Assembly (NCBI GenBank): GCA_029256485.1
Contig: JAQSXU010000084.1
Span: 1-16,673 of the forward strand
Length of the DNA: 16,673 nt
Direction of reading: 5' to 3'
DNA from: Clostridiaceae bacterium
GTDB taxonomy: Bacteria; Bacillota_A; Clostridia; Clostridiales; Clostridiaceae
Under the pieces are notes generated by a model. The model was not told the origin of the DNA. It worked only from the letters and a program-made list of their open reading frames with translations, and searched no databases. The position numbers were made by a program, and so were the translations under genes. Shown here one piece after another: positions 1 to 7,866 of this stretch (position 1 is the first letter of the stretch; every line of letters starts with the position of its first letter).

Positions 1-155
1 CTGGCATAAATAATTTTAATAGTGAATTCCTTTTAAAAACATGTAGAAAAATTATTAATGACAACGAATTTAAACGAAATCTCAAGATATATTCGAATAA
101 AATAAAAAGCGGTGGCGGTGCAGTTAAAGCTGCTGATTTTATATTGAATTATTAA
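1..155 (+). CDS. C-terminal end of a probable MGT-type glycosyltransferase (partial)
   Basis: The window opens inside a gene read in frame 3 that stops with TAA at 153-155, so only about 50 C-terminal residues are visible. They end in SGGGAVKAADFILNY. A glycine-rich turn followed by an alanine-rich helix is common at the C terminus of UDP-glycosyltransferases of the macrolide/MGT family, which is why this class is suggested. The catalytic domains and the donor-sugar motif lie outside the window, so the family is an inference from a short tail. The next coding signal begins about 70 bp later with no obvious shared operon structure. Confidence 0.45.
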   Translation, partial: GINNFNSEFLLKTCRKIINDNEFKRNLKIYSNKIKSGGGAVKAADFILNY

Positions 156-223
156 ATTCTGCAGAAGTTTATTATTGCGCGATTAAAAAATGATGTAGTA
201 AATTATAAAAATGTCTTTGAAAA

Positions 224-415
224 TTGAATAATGAGATTTTTACAAAATATGCTATAATTAATGTTGACGATCCTGATGAATACTATCTCAGAGCAATAAC
301 TGCTGGTGGAACTGGCATAAGTAAAACAGAACTAAGAAATTGGGGAGATTATGTTGCGTATTGCTCTGATGTTGATGGACATATATTAGCGTTTGCAAAG
401 AAAGCAAATTAGTGA
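224..415 (+). pseudogene. 5'-truncated VOC (glyoxalase/bleomycin-resistance fold) protein remnant
   Basis: The 62 codons from a TTG at 224 resemble the C-terminal half of a VOC-superfamily protein. There is a beta-strand followed by DDPDEYYLRAITAGG, then TELRNWGDYVAYCSDVDGH, then ILAFAKK. The stretch WGDYVAYCSDVDGHILAF matches the usual end of the second beta-alpha-beta-beta-beta module (D-x-D-G-H/N-x-hydrophobic). Full-length members are about 120 residues. Here the N-terminal module is missing, a TGA lies in frame just upstream (218-220), and no ribosome binding site precedes the TTG. It is most likely a decayed gene rather than a functional half-protein. The stop is the TAG at 410-412. The recognition rests on motif pattern only. 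Confidence 0.5.
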
Positions 416-463
416 GTTAGAAAATATAATGTACAAAAAATCTATGAAAATGGGGATTAATAT

Positions 464-883
464 ATGAATGATGTAAAACTTGTTAGAAGAGCAATAACAG
501 CAGATGAATTTATTGAAATGAGACAATCGGTTGGTTGGGATTATCCTGAGAAAGAAGTGATTTCTATTGGACTTAAGAATACAATATTTTCAGTATGTTT
601 AGAAAAAGATAAAGAAATAGTTGGCTATGGTAGAATTATTGGTGATGGTGCATTTACACTATATATTCAAGATATAATTGTTAAACCTGAGTATCAAAGG
701 AGAAGTTTAGGTATTGGAATAATGAATGAAATTATGGAATATATAAAAAAGAATTACGCAAAAGGAACAATGGTATGCTTAATGGCAGCTAAAGGTAAAG
801 AAGATTTCTATAAGAAGTTTGAATTTGTTGCGAGACCAAATGAAGTGTATGGTGCGGGTATGATTCAGTATATTGATAAATAA
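464..883 (+). CDS. GNAT-family N-acetyltransferase
   Basis: This 139-residue protein has the single-domain size of a GNAT acetyltransferase. The core motif A is visible at about residues 68-92: a beta-strand YIQDIIVKPEYQ followed by the acetyl-CoA pyrophosphate-binding loop RSLGIG (pattern R/Q-x-x-G-x-G) and the helix MNEIMEYIKK. A C-terminal motif B region contains FYKKFEFVARP, the usual 'gly/phe' turn, then GAGMIQYI. The acyl acceptor cannot be told from sequence. The ATG at 464 follows a weak GGGGAT Shine-Dalgarno at 452-457. A TATAAT-like hexamer lies at 425-430 but no convincing -35 is seen. It appears monocistronic, and its 3' end faces the structured island at 917-1008. Confidence 0.85.
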   Translation: MNDVKLVRRAITADEFIEMRQSVGWDYPEKEVISIGLKNTIFSVCLEKDKEIVGYGRIIGDGAFTLYIQDIIVKPEYQRRSLGIGIMNEIMEYIKKNYAKGTMVCLMAAKGKEDFYKKFEFVARPNEVYGAGMIQYIDK

Positions 884-916
884 CCTTTAAAATAAAACTA
901 TTACTTTTTTGAAAAA

Positions 917-1008
917 GTTTGTAGGGACTCACGTTTCTCAACACGTGTCACATGTCCACATTGTTTGCATAAAAGTAAGCAACACTGGTGGAGCATTCCC
1001 CTACAAGT
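917..1008. other. GC-rich non-coding island with potential three-way-junction structure
   Basis: Positions 921-1010 contain 42 G or C in 90 bases (47%), well above the surrounding background. TTGTAGGG (919-926) is the exact inverse complement of CCCTACAA (999-1006) and would close the element. Inside, CACGT (930-934) pairs with ACGTG (943-947) around an 8-nt loop. CCAC (956-959) pairs with GTGG (988-991), and within that TGTTTGC (962-968) pairs with GCAACA (979-984) with one bulged T. The element lies between convergent genes and has no open reading frame with a start on either strand. It could be a structured RNA, a small palindromic mobile unit or the remnant of an insertion element. I do not recognise the family. 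Confidence 0.4.
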
Positions 1009-1108
1009 GGTAATCTGCAATTTCGGTATATATATTCTTGAACATAACAACTGTTTTTCAATAGATGGCTTTGAAATTTTTATTTACGTAATAATTATTT
1101 ATACAAGA

Positions 1109-2139
1109 TTACCTTTTTTCGTTTAATATATTTCCTGTAGACGCTCTAAACTTAACTAAAGTACGCACGTGCATAGTTCTAAATGGAATAGATGGATTAT
1201 CTATTCTTGAAAGTAAGAGGTTTGCAGCAATATCACCCATTTCATAACTAGGAATATTAACCGTAGTAAGATGTGGTTCGATTATTTTGGATTCCATTGA
1301 ATCATCGAAACCACATATTAATATGTCATCAGGTACTGATAAATTTTTATGTTTCAAAGCTTTTATGACATTAATTGCGATAAAATCATTTGCACATATA
1401 AAAGCATCAGGAAGAACTGAGATTTCCATTATCTTATTTCCAAGCCATTCAGAATTACCATAAGGTTCTTTGTCGTTTTCTAGAATAGAACTGCTAATAT
1501 CAAAATGGATTTTTGAATCAAATAAAGCAGCGCAGTATCCTTTCCAACGCTCATAAAAGCTTTCACAATGATATATGTCTCCAATAAACCCAATATTAGT
1601 TTTGTTATTATCAATTAAAGTTTTGGTCATATTATAAATACTATGGTAATTTTCCATTAAAAGAATATCGGCATTTACAGGTGAATTATTATGAGTACAA
1701 GGTGAATCAACAAATAGTGTTGGAATACCTAATTCACTTCTATACATATTATACCATCAATTGTTTCTGGATTGAAATTAGATGGTAAGCTTGAAGAATT
1801 TAATTCATTATCACGAATAACATACATGGGCAACCTATAACCTTGGTTACTAATTTTTTCTTCAAAGCCTGATAAAAGATAAGATCCAAAATGAGTACTA
1901 TTTGGCATACTATGTGTAAACAATGCAATCTCTTTGTTTGCAGATACATTAGTGGAAAACAATGATTTATTATTTACATAAGCAAATTGTTTGTAACCCA
2001 TTTCTATCGCTTTTTGAATAATCTTTGATTTTGTAGCATCTGCAAGGGTACCCGTATTATTTAAGGCTTTAGAAACAGTATTTCTTGAAATGCCTAATTC
2101 ATCAGCTATATCTTGAACTGTTATTTTCTTATTTAGCAT
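1109..2139 (-). pseudogene. LacI-family transcriptional regulator, frameshifted with apparent internal deletion
   Basis: Reading leftward from ATG 2139 (Shine-Dalgarno AAGGGAG about 8 nt upstream), the first 136 codons encode an intact LacI helix-turn-helix: ITVQDIADELGISRNTVSKAL, then a hinge and the start of the effector domain, ending DGIICIE-VN-stop. A second frame, overlapping at 1729-1747, continues with ELGIPTLFVDSP, FIGDIYHCESFYERWKGY, AFICANDFIAINVIKAL and ILICGFDDS, all typical of the LacI effector core, to the stop at 1109. In LacI proteins about 17-22 residues separate DGII(V) from the IPxxxVD strand; here about 7 remain. So roughly 10-13 codons seem to be lost together with the frame. 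Divergent from the sugar operon, it was presumably its repressor. The 136-residue product would lack sugar binding and dimerisation. A sequencing error could explain the frame but not the short spacing. Confidence 0.8.
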
Positions 2140-2223
2140 TATTGAATGCTCCCTTCTCTATTATATAAAATTCCATACTAATATTTAAATAATATATTGA
2201 CATTAGTATAACAAATAAAGTGA

Positions 2224-2473
2224 CAAATGTAAAATGAAATTGAAATAGATTAAACATATGATAAATAAAGAAGAAGTACGATAAAGTGTGCAAATGTAAA
2301 ATTAAATATGTGCAATGATAATAAAAAAAGAAAAAATGTAATATTGAATGTTGACAAAAGCATTAATTATTTGATAATATGTATTTAGAAATAAGAGATA
2401 AGGTTTACAAAATATTTAAATGATGTTAAAAAGTGTGTAAATGTAAAATAAATTTAAAGCACAAATGTAAAAT
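2224..2473 (+). repeat. Five same-orientation copies of AAATGTAAAAT around the sugar-operon promoter
   Basis: AAATGTAAAAT occurs exactly at 2225-2235, 2292-2302, 2439-2449 and 2463-2473, and with one mismatch (AAATGTAATAT) at 2334-2344. Three of the copies (those at 2225, 2292 and 2439) are preceded by an AAAGTG-N2-3 block, making a longer degenerate unit. Three copies lie upstream of the -35 at 2351 and two lie in the transcribed leader. The start-to-start distances 2292-2334 (42 bp) and 2334-2439 (105 bp) are whole numbers of 10.5-bp helical turns. The repeat is not the palindromic operator expected for LacI proteins. Confidence 0.6.
2351..2378 (+). promoter_or_regulatory. Sigma-A promoter of the sugar ABC operon
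   Basis: A perfect -35 TTGACA (2351-2356) and a -10 GATAAT (2373-2378) are separated by 16 bp and lie upstream of the first permease. Transcription would start near 2385, leaving a leader of about 136 nt that contains two of the AAATGTAAAAT repeats. Confidence 0.7.
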
Positions 2474-2520
2474 GATGTTTATTCTATTTCTAAAATTATA
2501 AATGAAAGGAGAAAATAAAT

Positions 2521-3495
2521 TTGAATATGACAAAAAGTAATTTGCCGGATGCAAATGGATCAGAAATTATTCTGACTGATATCAATAAAAAACAGTCAAA
2601 AATGTATAGTAACTTGAAGTACATTAAAAAGAATTATCAATTATATCTTTTTTTCACGTTACCACCTCTATTATTATTGATTATTTTTAAGTATATTCCC
2701 ATGGGTGGAGTACTAATTGCTTTTGAAGATTATAGTGCTATTTTAGGTACTTTACATAGTCATTGGGTAGGATTAAAGCATTTTGAAAGGTTTTTAGCTT
2801 CACCAGATTTCATGACTTTGTTAATGAATACTTTAAAGGTAAGTTTATATGGATTATTGTGGGGATTCCCGTTGCCGATTATACTTGCTTTACTTTTAGC
2901 AAGAATAAAGAGTGAGGGAATTAAGAAAAAGATTCAATTAATTTTGTATGCTCCTAATTTTATATCTGTAATAGTAATTTCAGGTATGATTATCGTTTTC
3001 TTATCACCGATTGGACCAGTTAATCAATTTTTAGGAACTGCTACAAACTTTATGGCAATGCCTAGCGCATTTCGGACTATATATGTAGCTAGTTCAGTTT
3101 GGCAGGCAACTGGTTGGGCATCAATTATTTATACAGCAGCGCTTTCAAATGCAAGTCAAGAATTAACAGAAGCAGCTGTTATAGATGGAGCAAATATTTT
3201 TCAACAGATTTTGAATGTTGATTTACCAGCTATTAAGCCAATTATGGTTATTCAATTTATTTTATCAGCAGGAAATATTATGAGTGTAGGTTTTGAAAAA
3301 GCATTAGCTCTGCAAACAGATTTGAATTTACCAACTTCAGAAATTTTACCAACTTATGTTTATAAAATGGGTCTTCTAAATGGAGATTATAGTTTTTCAA
3401 CAGCTGTAGGTTTGTTTAATTCAGTTATTAATATAGTTTTATTAATAGTTGTGAATTCAATTGTCAAAAAATTAAACGAGGGAGAAGGAATATAA
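2521..3495 (+). CDS. Carbohydrate ABC transporter permease (LplB-like, CUT1 family)
   Basis: This is one of the two membrane subunits of an ABC sugar importer. The 324-residue protein has a first hydrophobic segment YLFFTLPPLLLLIIFKYIPMGG (about residues 41-63), several further membrane helices, and the binding-protein-dependent permease signature at about residues 217-243: EAAVIDGAN followed by DLPAIKPIM. This EAA loop docks on the ATPase. The TTG at 2521 is preferred because AAAGGAG (2505-2511) sits 9 nt upstream; the ATG at 2527 would be 15 nt away. The gene is first in the operon, and the next permease begins 1 nt after its stop, so the two are translationally coupled. The family (LplB/YtcP-type) usually works with large lipoprotein binding proteins, as here. 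The likely cargo is sucrose or a fructo-oligosaccharide, inferred from the downstream enzymes. Confidence 0.9.
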   Translation: MNMTKSNLPDANGSEIILTDINKKQSKMYSNLKYIKKNYQLYLFFTLPPLLLLIIFKYIPMGGVLIAFEDYSAILGTLHSHWVGLKHFERFLASPDFMTLLMNTLKVSLYGLLWGFPLPIILALLLARIKSEGIKKKIQLILYAPNFISVIVISGMIIVFLSPIGPVNQFLGTATNFMAMPSAFRTIYVASSVWQATGWASIIYTAALSNASQELTEAAVIDGANIFQQILNVDLPAIKPIMVIQFILSAGNIMSVGFEKALALQTDLNLPTSEILPTYVYKMGLLNGDYSFSTAVGLFNSVINIVLLIVVNSIVKKLNEGEGI

Positions 3496-3496
3496 G

Positions 3497-4405
3497 ATGA
3501 ATATGAAAATGAAAATGAAGAAATTCAAAAAATTATCATTTTCTGATAAATCGATTACAATAAGTGGTTATGTAGGCGTGATACTTTTTGTATTAGCTAT
3601 TATTATACCACTTATATATATAGTTATTGCTTCTTTTATGGATCCAAATACATTAAACAATCAAGGATTAACATTTGATTTTAGTAAATGGTCAATAGAA
3701 GGATATACAAGAGTATTTAAAGACGATATGCTTTTAAGAGGGTTTTTGAATTCCGTATTCTATTCTACTGCTTATGCGGTAATTTCAGTTGGAGCCACAC
3801 TTTTAGCTGCATACCCATTATCTAGACCAGATTTTGTGGGGAAAAAAATTATTACTACTTTATATATTATTACTATGTTTTTTGGCGGAGGGTTGATGCC
3901 AACATATCTTTTGGTTGACAATCTAAAGCTTCTTAACACAGTGTGGGCGATTTTACTTCCAGGTGCAATTAATGTATGGAATATTATACTGGCAAGAACT
4001 TATTTTCAAAGTTTACCAAAAGAGTTAAGAGAAGCATCTGCTATAGATGGTGCAAGTGATATTACACATTTCTTTAAAATAATGATCCCAGTATGTAAAC
4101 CAATTATTGCAGTATTACTTTTATATCAATTTGTAGCCCAATGGAATAGTTACTTTGATGCTATGATTTATTTAGATGATACTAAATTGCAACCTCTGCA
4201 ATTAGTAATTAGATCAATCTTAATTCAAAATACACCAAGACCTGGTATGATAGCTGATGTTCAAAGTGCAGCAGCAATGGCTAAAATGGCACAGCTTTTA
4301 AAATATTCTACTATTGTCGTTTCAAGTTTACCTTTACTAGTTATGTATCCATTTTTCCAAAAGTATTTTGATAAAGGAATAATGGCAGGATCAGTAAAGG
4401 GATAA
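3497..4405 (+). CDS. Carbohydrate ABC transporter permease (LplC/YtcP-like, CUT1 family)
   Basis: This is the second membrane subunit of the importer (302 residues). It has an N-terminal membrane helix (YVGVILFVLAIIIPLIYIVI), about six helices overall, the family-typical FGGGLMPTYLLV segment near residues 130-145, and an EAA loop at about residues 178-203 (EASAIDGAS then IPVCKPI). The ATG at 3497 follows the preceding stop by 1 nt and uses GGGAGAAGGA (3480-3489) as ribosome binding site inside the upstream gene. The N terminus repeats Met-Lys/Asn codons (ATGs at 3497, 3503, 3509 and 3515), so the precise start is uncertain by a few codons. It would heterodimerise with the upstream permease. 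Confidence 0.9.
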   Translation: MNMKMKMKKFKKLSFSDKSITISGYVGVILFVLAIIIPLIYIVIASFMDPNTLNNQGLTFDFSKWSIEGYTRVFKDDMLLRGFLNSVFYSTAYAVISVGATLLAAYPLSRPDFVGKKIITTLYIITMFFGGGLMPTYLLVDNLKLLNTVWAILLPGAINVWNIILARTYFQSLPKELREASAIDGASDITHFFKIMIPVCKPIIAVLLLYQFVAQWNSYFDAMIYLDDTKLQPLQLVIRSILIQNTPRPGMIADVQSAAAMAKMAQLLKYSTIVVSSLPLLVMYPFFQKYFDKGIMAGSVKG

Positions 4406-4436
4406 AATAAATAAAGAAAAAGGATGGGTAAATAAT

Positions 4437-6053
4437 ATGAGAAAAAATAAAATTAAAAAGTTGGTTAGTATTTCATTAGCTATGCTAACTGTATTATCAT
4501 TTACAGCATGTGGCAGCTCAAGCAAGAAAACAGAGACAGATACATTAAAGGATGTTTCATTTCCATTAAAAGAAACAGCTACTTTAAAAATGCTTACAAG
4601 TGCGCCATCAATTTCGACTCAAGACCCAAATGAAAGACTTATTTTTCAAAGATTAGAGAAAGAAACAAATGTTCATATCGATTGGACATGCTATACAGAT
4701 GATCAATTTCCAGATAAAAAGAATTTAGCATTATCAAAAAAAGATACACTTCCAGATGTAGTATTTAATGCTGGTATGAATAATAATGATTTACTTCGTT
4801 ATTCAAAACAAGGAGTTATTATTCCAGTTGAAGATTTAATATCAAAGGATATGCCAAATTTATCAAAAGTTCTAGAACAAAAACCAGAGTATAAGAAAAT
4901 GATTACTGCACCAGATGGTCATATTTACTCATTCCCATGGATAGAGGAATTAGGAAGTGGAAAGGAAGCTATTCAAGCTATTGGAGATATTCCATGGATA
5001 AATAAAAAATGGCTTGATGAATTAGGCCTTAAAGTACCAAAAACAACTGATGAATTAGTTACGGTTTTAAAAGCATTTAGGGATAAACACCCTGAAGGTA
5101 AAACAGATGTAATTCCAATGTCATTTATTATTAATGCTGTTGGAGGAAATGAAGATCCAGGATTTTTACTTGGGGCTTTTGGCTTAGGAGATAATGGTGA
5201 TCATTATATAGTAAATAATGATAAAAAAGTTGTTTATTCAACAGTTCAAGATGGATATAAAGAAGGTATTAAATTTCTTAATAAACTTCAACAAGAGGGG
5301 CTTATAGATCCAGAAGCATTTACTCAAAAGTGGGATACTTTTGTAGCAAAGGGAAAAAATGATCGTTACGGTATGTTTTTCACTTGGGATAAAGCTAATA
5401 TAGCTGTAAATAAAGAGGATTATATTGCACTTCCAGCACTTGCAGGTCCTAATGGAACTGTTAATGCTACTAGATCAAATGGATATGGTTTTGATTTAGG
5501 AAGATGTGTTGTAACATCGGCAAATAAAAATTTAGAATTAACAGCAAAATGGATAGATAAGTTATATGATCCTCTTCAATCAGTACAAGATAACTGGGGA
5601 ACATACGGCGATGAAAAAAATAAAAATGTATTTGAGTTAACAGAAAATAAAACTTTAAAGCATTTACAATTAGGTACAGCATCACCATGGGAAGTTCGTG
5701 CAAATCAATTTGTTTCAGGACCATTAGCAGTTCTTGATAGTTATTATGGAAAGTATACAACATCTCCAGATGATGCACAAGAAAGATTAGATATACTTCA
5801 TAAAACTTATGTAAAAGATATGAAAGCTGAATATAACTACCCACCTGTATTTATGAGTCAGGAAGATATAGAAACACTTACACAATATGAAACAGCGGTA
5901 AAAGCATATACAGAACGTAAAAAGGCTGAATGGATTTTAAATGGTGGTGTTGATGGAGAGTGGAGTTCATATTTAGAAGAAATGGACAAACTTGGATTGT
6001 CAAAAATATTAGAAATTAAACAAAAATATCTAGATGCATTTTATGCAAAATAA
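4437..6053 (+). CDS. Extracellular sugar-binding lipoprotein of the ABC importer (LipO/YtcQ-like)
   Basis: This is the substrate-binding subunit, anchored on the outer face of the membrane. Residues 1-24 form a lipoprotein signal peptide: basic MRKNKIKK, a hydrophobic core, and a lipobox ending SFTAC with Cys25 as the lipidation site, followed by a serine-rich linker. The 538-residue length is much longer than maltose-type binding proteins (about 400) and matches the LipO/YtcQ class that pairs with LplB/LplC permeases. Features include LALSKKDTLPDVVFNAG and the long aromatic-rich C-terminal half (WGTYGDEKN, NGGVDGEWSSYLEEMDKLG). It lies 31 bp after the second permease. Downstream enzymes suggest sucrose or short fructans as ligand; sequence alone does not show this. 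Confidence 0.9.
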   Translation: MRKNKIKKLVSISLAMLTVLSFTACGSSSKKTETDTLKDVSFPLKETATLKMLTSAPSISTQDPNERLIFQRLEKETNVHIDWTCYTDDQFPDKKNLALSKKDTLPDVVFNAGMNNNDLLRYSKQGVIIPVEDLISKDMPNLSKVLEQKPEYKKMITAPDGHIYSFPWIEELGSGKEAIQAIGDIPWINKKWLDELGLKVPKTTDELVTVLKAFRDKHPEGKTDVIPMSFIINAVGGNEDPGFLLGAFGLGDNGDHYIVNNDKKVVYSTVQDGYKEGIKFLNKLQQEGLIDPEAFTQKWDTFVAKGKNDRYGMFFTWDKANIAVNKEDYIALPALAGPNGTVNATRSNGYGFDLGRCVVTSANKNLELTAKWIDKLYDPLQSVQDNWGTYGDEKNKNVFELTENKTLKHLQLGTASPWEVRANQFVSGPLAVLDSYYGKYTTSPDDAQERLDILHKTYVKDMKAEYNYPPVFMSQEDIETLTQYETAVKAYTERKKAEWILNGGVDGEWSSYLEEMDKLGLSKILEIKQKYLDAFYAK

Positions 6054-6062
6054 ATAACTTAT

Positions 6063-6086
6063 ATAAGCGACTTTAGGGTCGCTTAT
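6063..6086 (+). promoter_or_regulatory. Intercistronic hairpin between binding protein and GH32 gene
   Basis: ATAAGCGAC (6063-6071) and GTCGCTTAT (6078-6086) form a perfect 9-bp stem with a 6-nt loop, 10 nt after the binding-protein stop. No U-run follows, so it is unlikely to be an efficient intrinsic terminator. It more likely stabilises the 3' end of the transporter message or partly separates transporter and hydrolase expression. Confidence 0.65.
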
Positions 6087-6118
6087 GTAATATATATGAT
6101 AATTGAAAGGAAATGATT

Positions 6119-7606
6119 ATGAATAATATAGTGAGTAGTAATAGTAAAGTTTTAGAAAAAGTAAGGGCTTTTGAAGAAGAAGCTATAAAGAATATTCAGG
6201 AAGGACAGAAACCGTCATTTCATTTAAGTTCACCAATAGGCTGGATTAATGATCCAAATGGATTTTCAAAATTCGAAGGGGAATATCATCTTTTCTATCA
6301 ATATCATCCATATGATACTAAATGGGGACCAATGCATTGGGGGCATAGTAAAACAAAAGATTTTATAAAGTGGGAGCGACTGCCAATAACTCTTGCACCT
6401 GATGAATCATATGATATGGGAGGCTGTTTTTCAGGAAGTGCTGTAGAATCAGAAGGTAAACATATACTTATGTATACTGGAGTATTAGATAAAATTGAAG
6501 AAGATGGTACACATCTTATTAGGCAAACTCAATGTATTGCAATTGGAGATGGTGTAGATTATGAAAAATTAGAATGTAATCCTGTAATTACAAGTGATTC
6601 ATTACCAGAAGGTAGTAACTTAGAAGATTTTAGAGATCCAAAGATATGGAAAGATGGAGACGAGTTCTATGCAGTAATTGGTAGTAGACATGCTGACGGA
6701 AGTGGACAAATTCTTTTGTACAAATCAAAAGATTTAAAGTTATGGAATTTTGTTACTATCCTTGATAGATGTGAAAATAAGATAGGCCGTATGTGGGAAT
6801 GCCCAGATTTTTTTAATGTTGATGGAAAAGATATTATGATAATTTCACCTCAAGAGGTAAAAGCAGAAGGTCTAATGTTCCATAATGGACATAATACAGT
6901 GTATTTAATCGGAGAATACAATAAGGAAAATTATAAGTTTAATAGAGAAAATTATGGAACTATAGATTTTGGTTTGGATTTTTATGCACCTCAAACCCTT
7001 GAAACTGAAGATGGAAGGCGCATTATGATTGGATGGATGCAATCATGGGAAAATAATATTGTTCCTAGAGATTTTAAATGGTGTGGGATGATGAGTATAC
7101 CTAGAGAACTTACAATAAAGGATGGTCATTTAATTCAAAATCCAATTAGAGAAATTAAAAATTATTATAAGAATGATGTGGAATATAAAGATGTACTAAT
7201 TAAAAGTGATACTAAATTAGAAGGAATTTCAGGAAGAGAAATAGATATGACTGTTGAGATTGATGGAAATGATTGTGAAGATTTTACAATTAAGATAGCT
7301 AAAAATGATGAATATGAAACTTTAATTAACTTTGATACAAAGAAGAACTTGGTTTCATTTGATAGAAGTTATTCAGCAAGATTTTGCGATGCACTACATA
7401 AGAGAGAAATGAATGTTAGAAATCAAAATGGAAAGATCAAATTAAGATTAATCATTGATAAGTACTCTGTAGAAATTTTCGTAAATGATGGTGAACAAGT
7501 AATGACATCTACTTTTTACACTGATTTAGATGCAACTGATATTTCATTTTACGCAAAAGGTAATGCTACAATCAATGTTGAAAAACACGACATTATTATA
7601 AAATAA
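6119..7606 (+). CDS. scrB: GH32 beta-fructofuranosidase (sucrase / fructan hydrolase type)
   Basis: The enzyme cleaves the terminal beta-fructosyl bond of sucrose or fructo-oligosaccharides. The three GH32 catalytic blocks are present (numbered from ATG 6119): WINDPNG with nucleophile Asp45, FRDP with stabilising Asp173, and WECPDFF with acid/base Glu227. The sucrose-box segment HLFYQYHPY and WGHSKTKD are also typical. A C-terminal beta-sandwich (about residues 335-495) ends with EIFVNDGEQVMTSTFY. There is no signal peptide, so it acts in the cytoplasm. The second ATG (6119) is preferred because AAAGGA (6106-6111) lies 7 nt upstream; the in-frame ATG at 6113 would be only 1-2 nt away. Because an ABC system rather than a PTS delivers the sugar, the substrate is probably unphosphorylated; sucrose-6-phosphate cannot be excluded, so the symbol is tentative. 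Confidence 0.92.
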   Translation: MNNIVSSNSKVLEKVRAFEEEAIKNIQEGQKPSFHLSSPIGWINDPNGFSKFEGEYHLFYQYHPYDTKWGPMHWGHSKTKDFIKWERLPITLAPDESYDMGGCFSGSAVESEGKHILMYTGVLDKIEEDGTHLIRQTQCIAIGDGVDYEKLECNPVITSDSLPEGSNLEDFRDPKIWKDGDEFYAVIGSRHADGSGQILLYKSKDLKLWNFVTILDRCENKIGRMWECPDFFNVDGKDIMIISPQEVKAEGLMFHNGHNTVYLIGEYNKENYKFNRENYGTIDFGLDFYAPQTLETEDGRRIMIGWMQSWENNIVPRDFKWCGMMSIPRELTIKDGHLIQNPIREIKNYYKNDVEYKDVLIKSDTKLEGISGREIDMTVEIDGNDCEDFTIKIAKNDEYETLINFDTKKNLVSFDRSYSARFCDALHKREMNVRNQNGKIKLRLIIDKYSVEIFVNDGEQVMTSTFYTDLDATDISFYAKGNATINVEKHDIIIK

Positions 7607-7727
7607 AAATAATTAATTGTTTATATTAGAACTTGAGTGCAGGAAGAAAAGTGATATTGGAAGTTAATTTAATTAAGTGGAAAATTCTAAAATGCATGCT
7701 CATAATTAATAATTTATAGATAAATTT

Positions 7728-7765
7728 CTAATCATCTTTTGTTATTTATAATGGGAGATGATTAG
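7728..7765 (+). terminator. Probable intrinsic terminator after the GH32 gene
   Basis: CTAATCATCT (7728-7737) and AGATGATTAG (7756-7765) are perfect 10-bp inverted complements with an 18-nt loop. They are followed by a T-rich but interrupted tract (TATTATTTAAGTTTATTTT). The position is 120 bp after the GH32 stop, in a 260-bp gap. The long loop and broken U-run make it a weak terminator at best. Confidence 0.45.
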
Positions 7766-7866
7766 TATTATTTAAGTTTATTTTAGGTATTTAAGAATCA
7801 ATACTTAAAATTAGAATAACTTTTAAATATTTGGACTGTAGACTTGAAATTTAAGGAGGATGAAAA

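Noticed and set aside
2160..2165. TATAAT on the minus strand as the -10 of the LacI gene
   Set aside because: Transcription would start within or right at the Shine-Dalgarno of the gene and no -35 is found, so the assignment is not convincing.
2198..2225. TTGACA at 2198-2203 as a second promoter
   Set aside because: No acceptable -10 box lies 15-19 bp downstream.
2434..2449. Similarity of GTGTGTAAATG near the sugar promoter to the TGTGT motifs at 12514-12585 as a shared regulator site
   Set aside because: The shared core is short and AT-rich, the arrangement differs, and the sugar operon has a sigma-A rather than a sigma-54 promoter.
2224..2473. AAATGTAAAAT repeats as a CRISPR array
   Set aside because: Repeats are only 11-12 bp, spacings are irregular (24-105 bp) and there are no cas genes.
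5470..5844. Minus-strand open frame of 124 codons inside the binding-protein gene
   Set aside because: It is a shadow of the solute-binding protein gene: hydrophobic, Leu/His/Tyr-rich low-complexity translation, no ribosome binding site, and full overlap with a well-supported gene.
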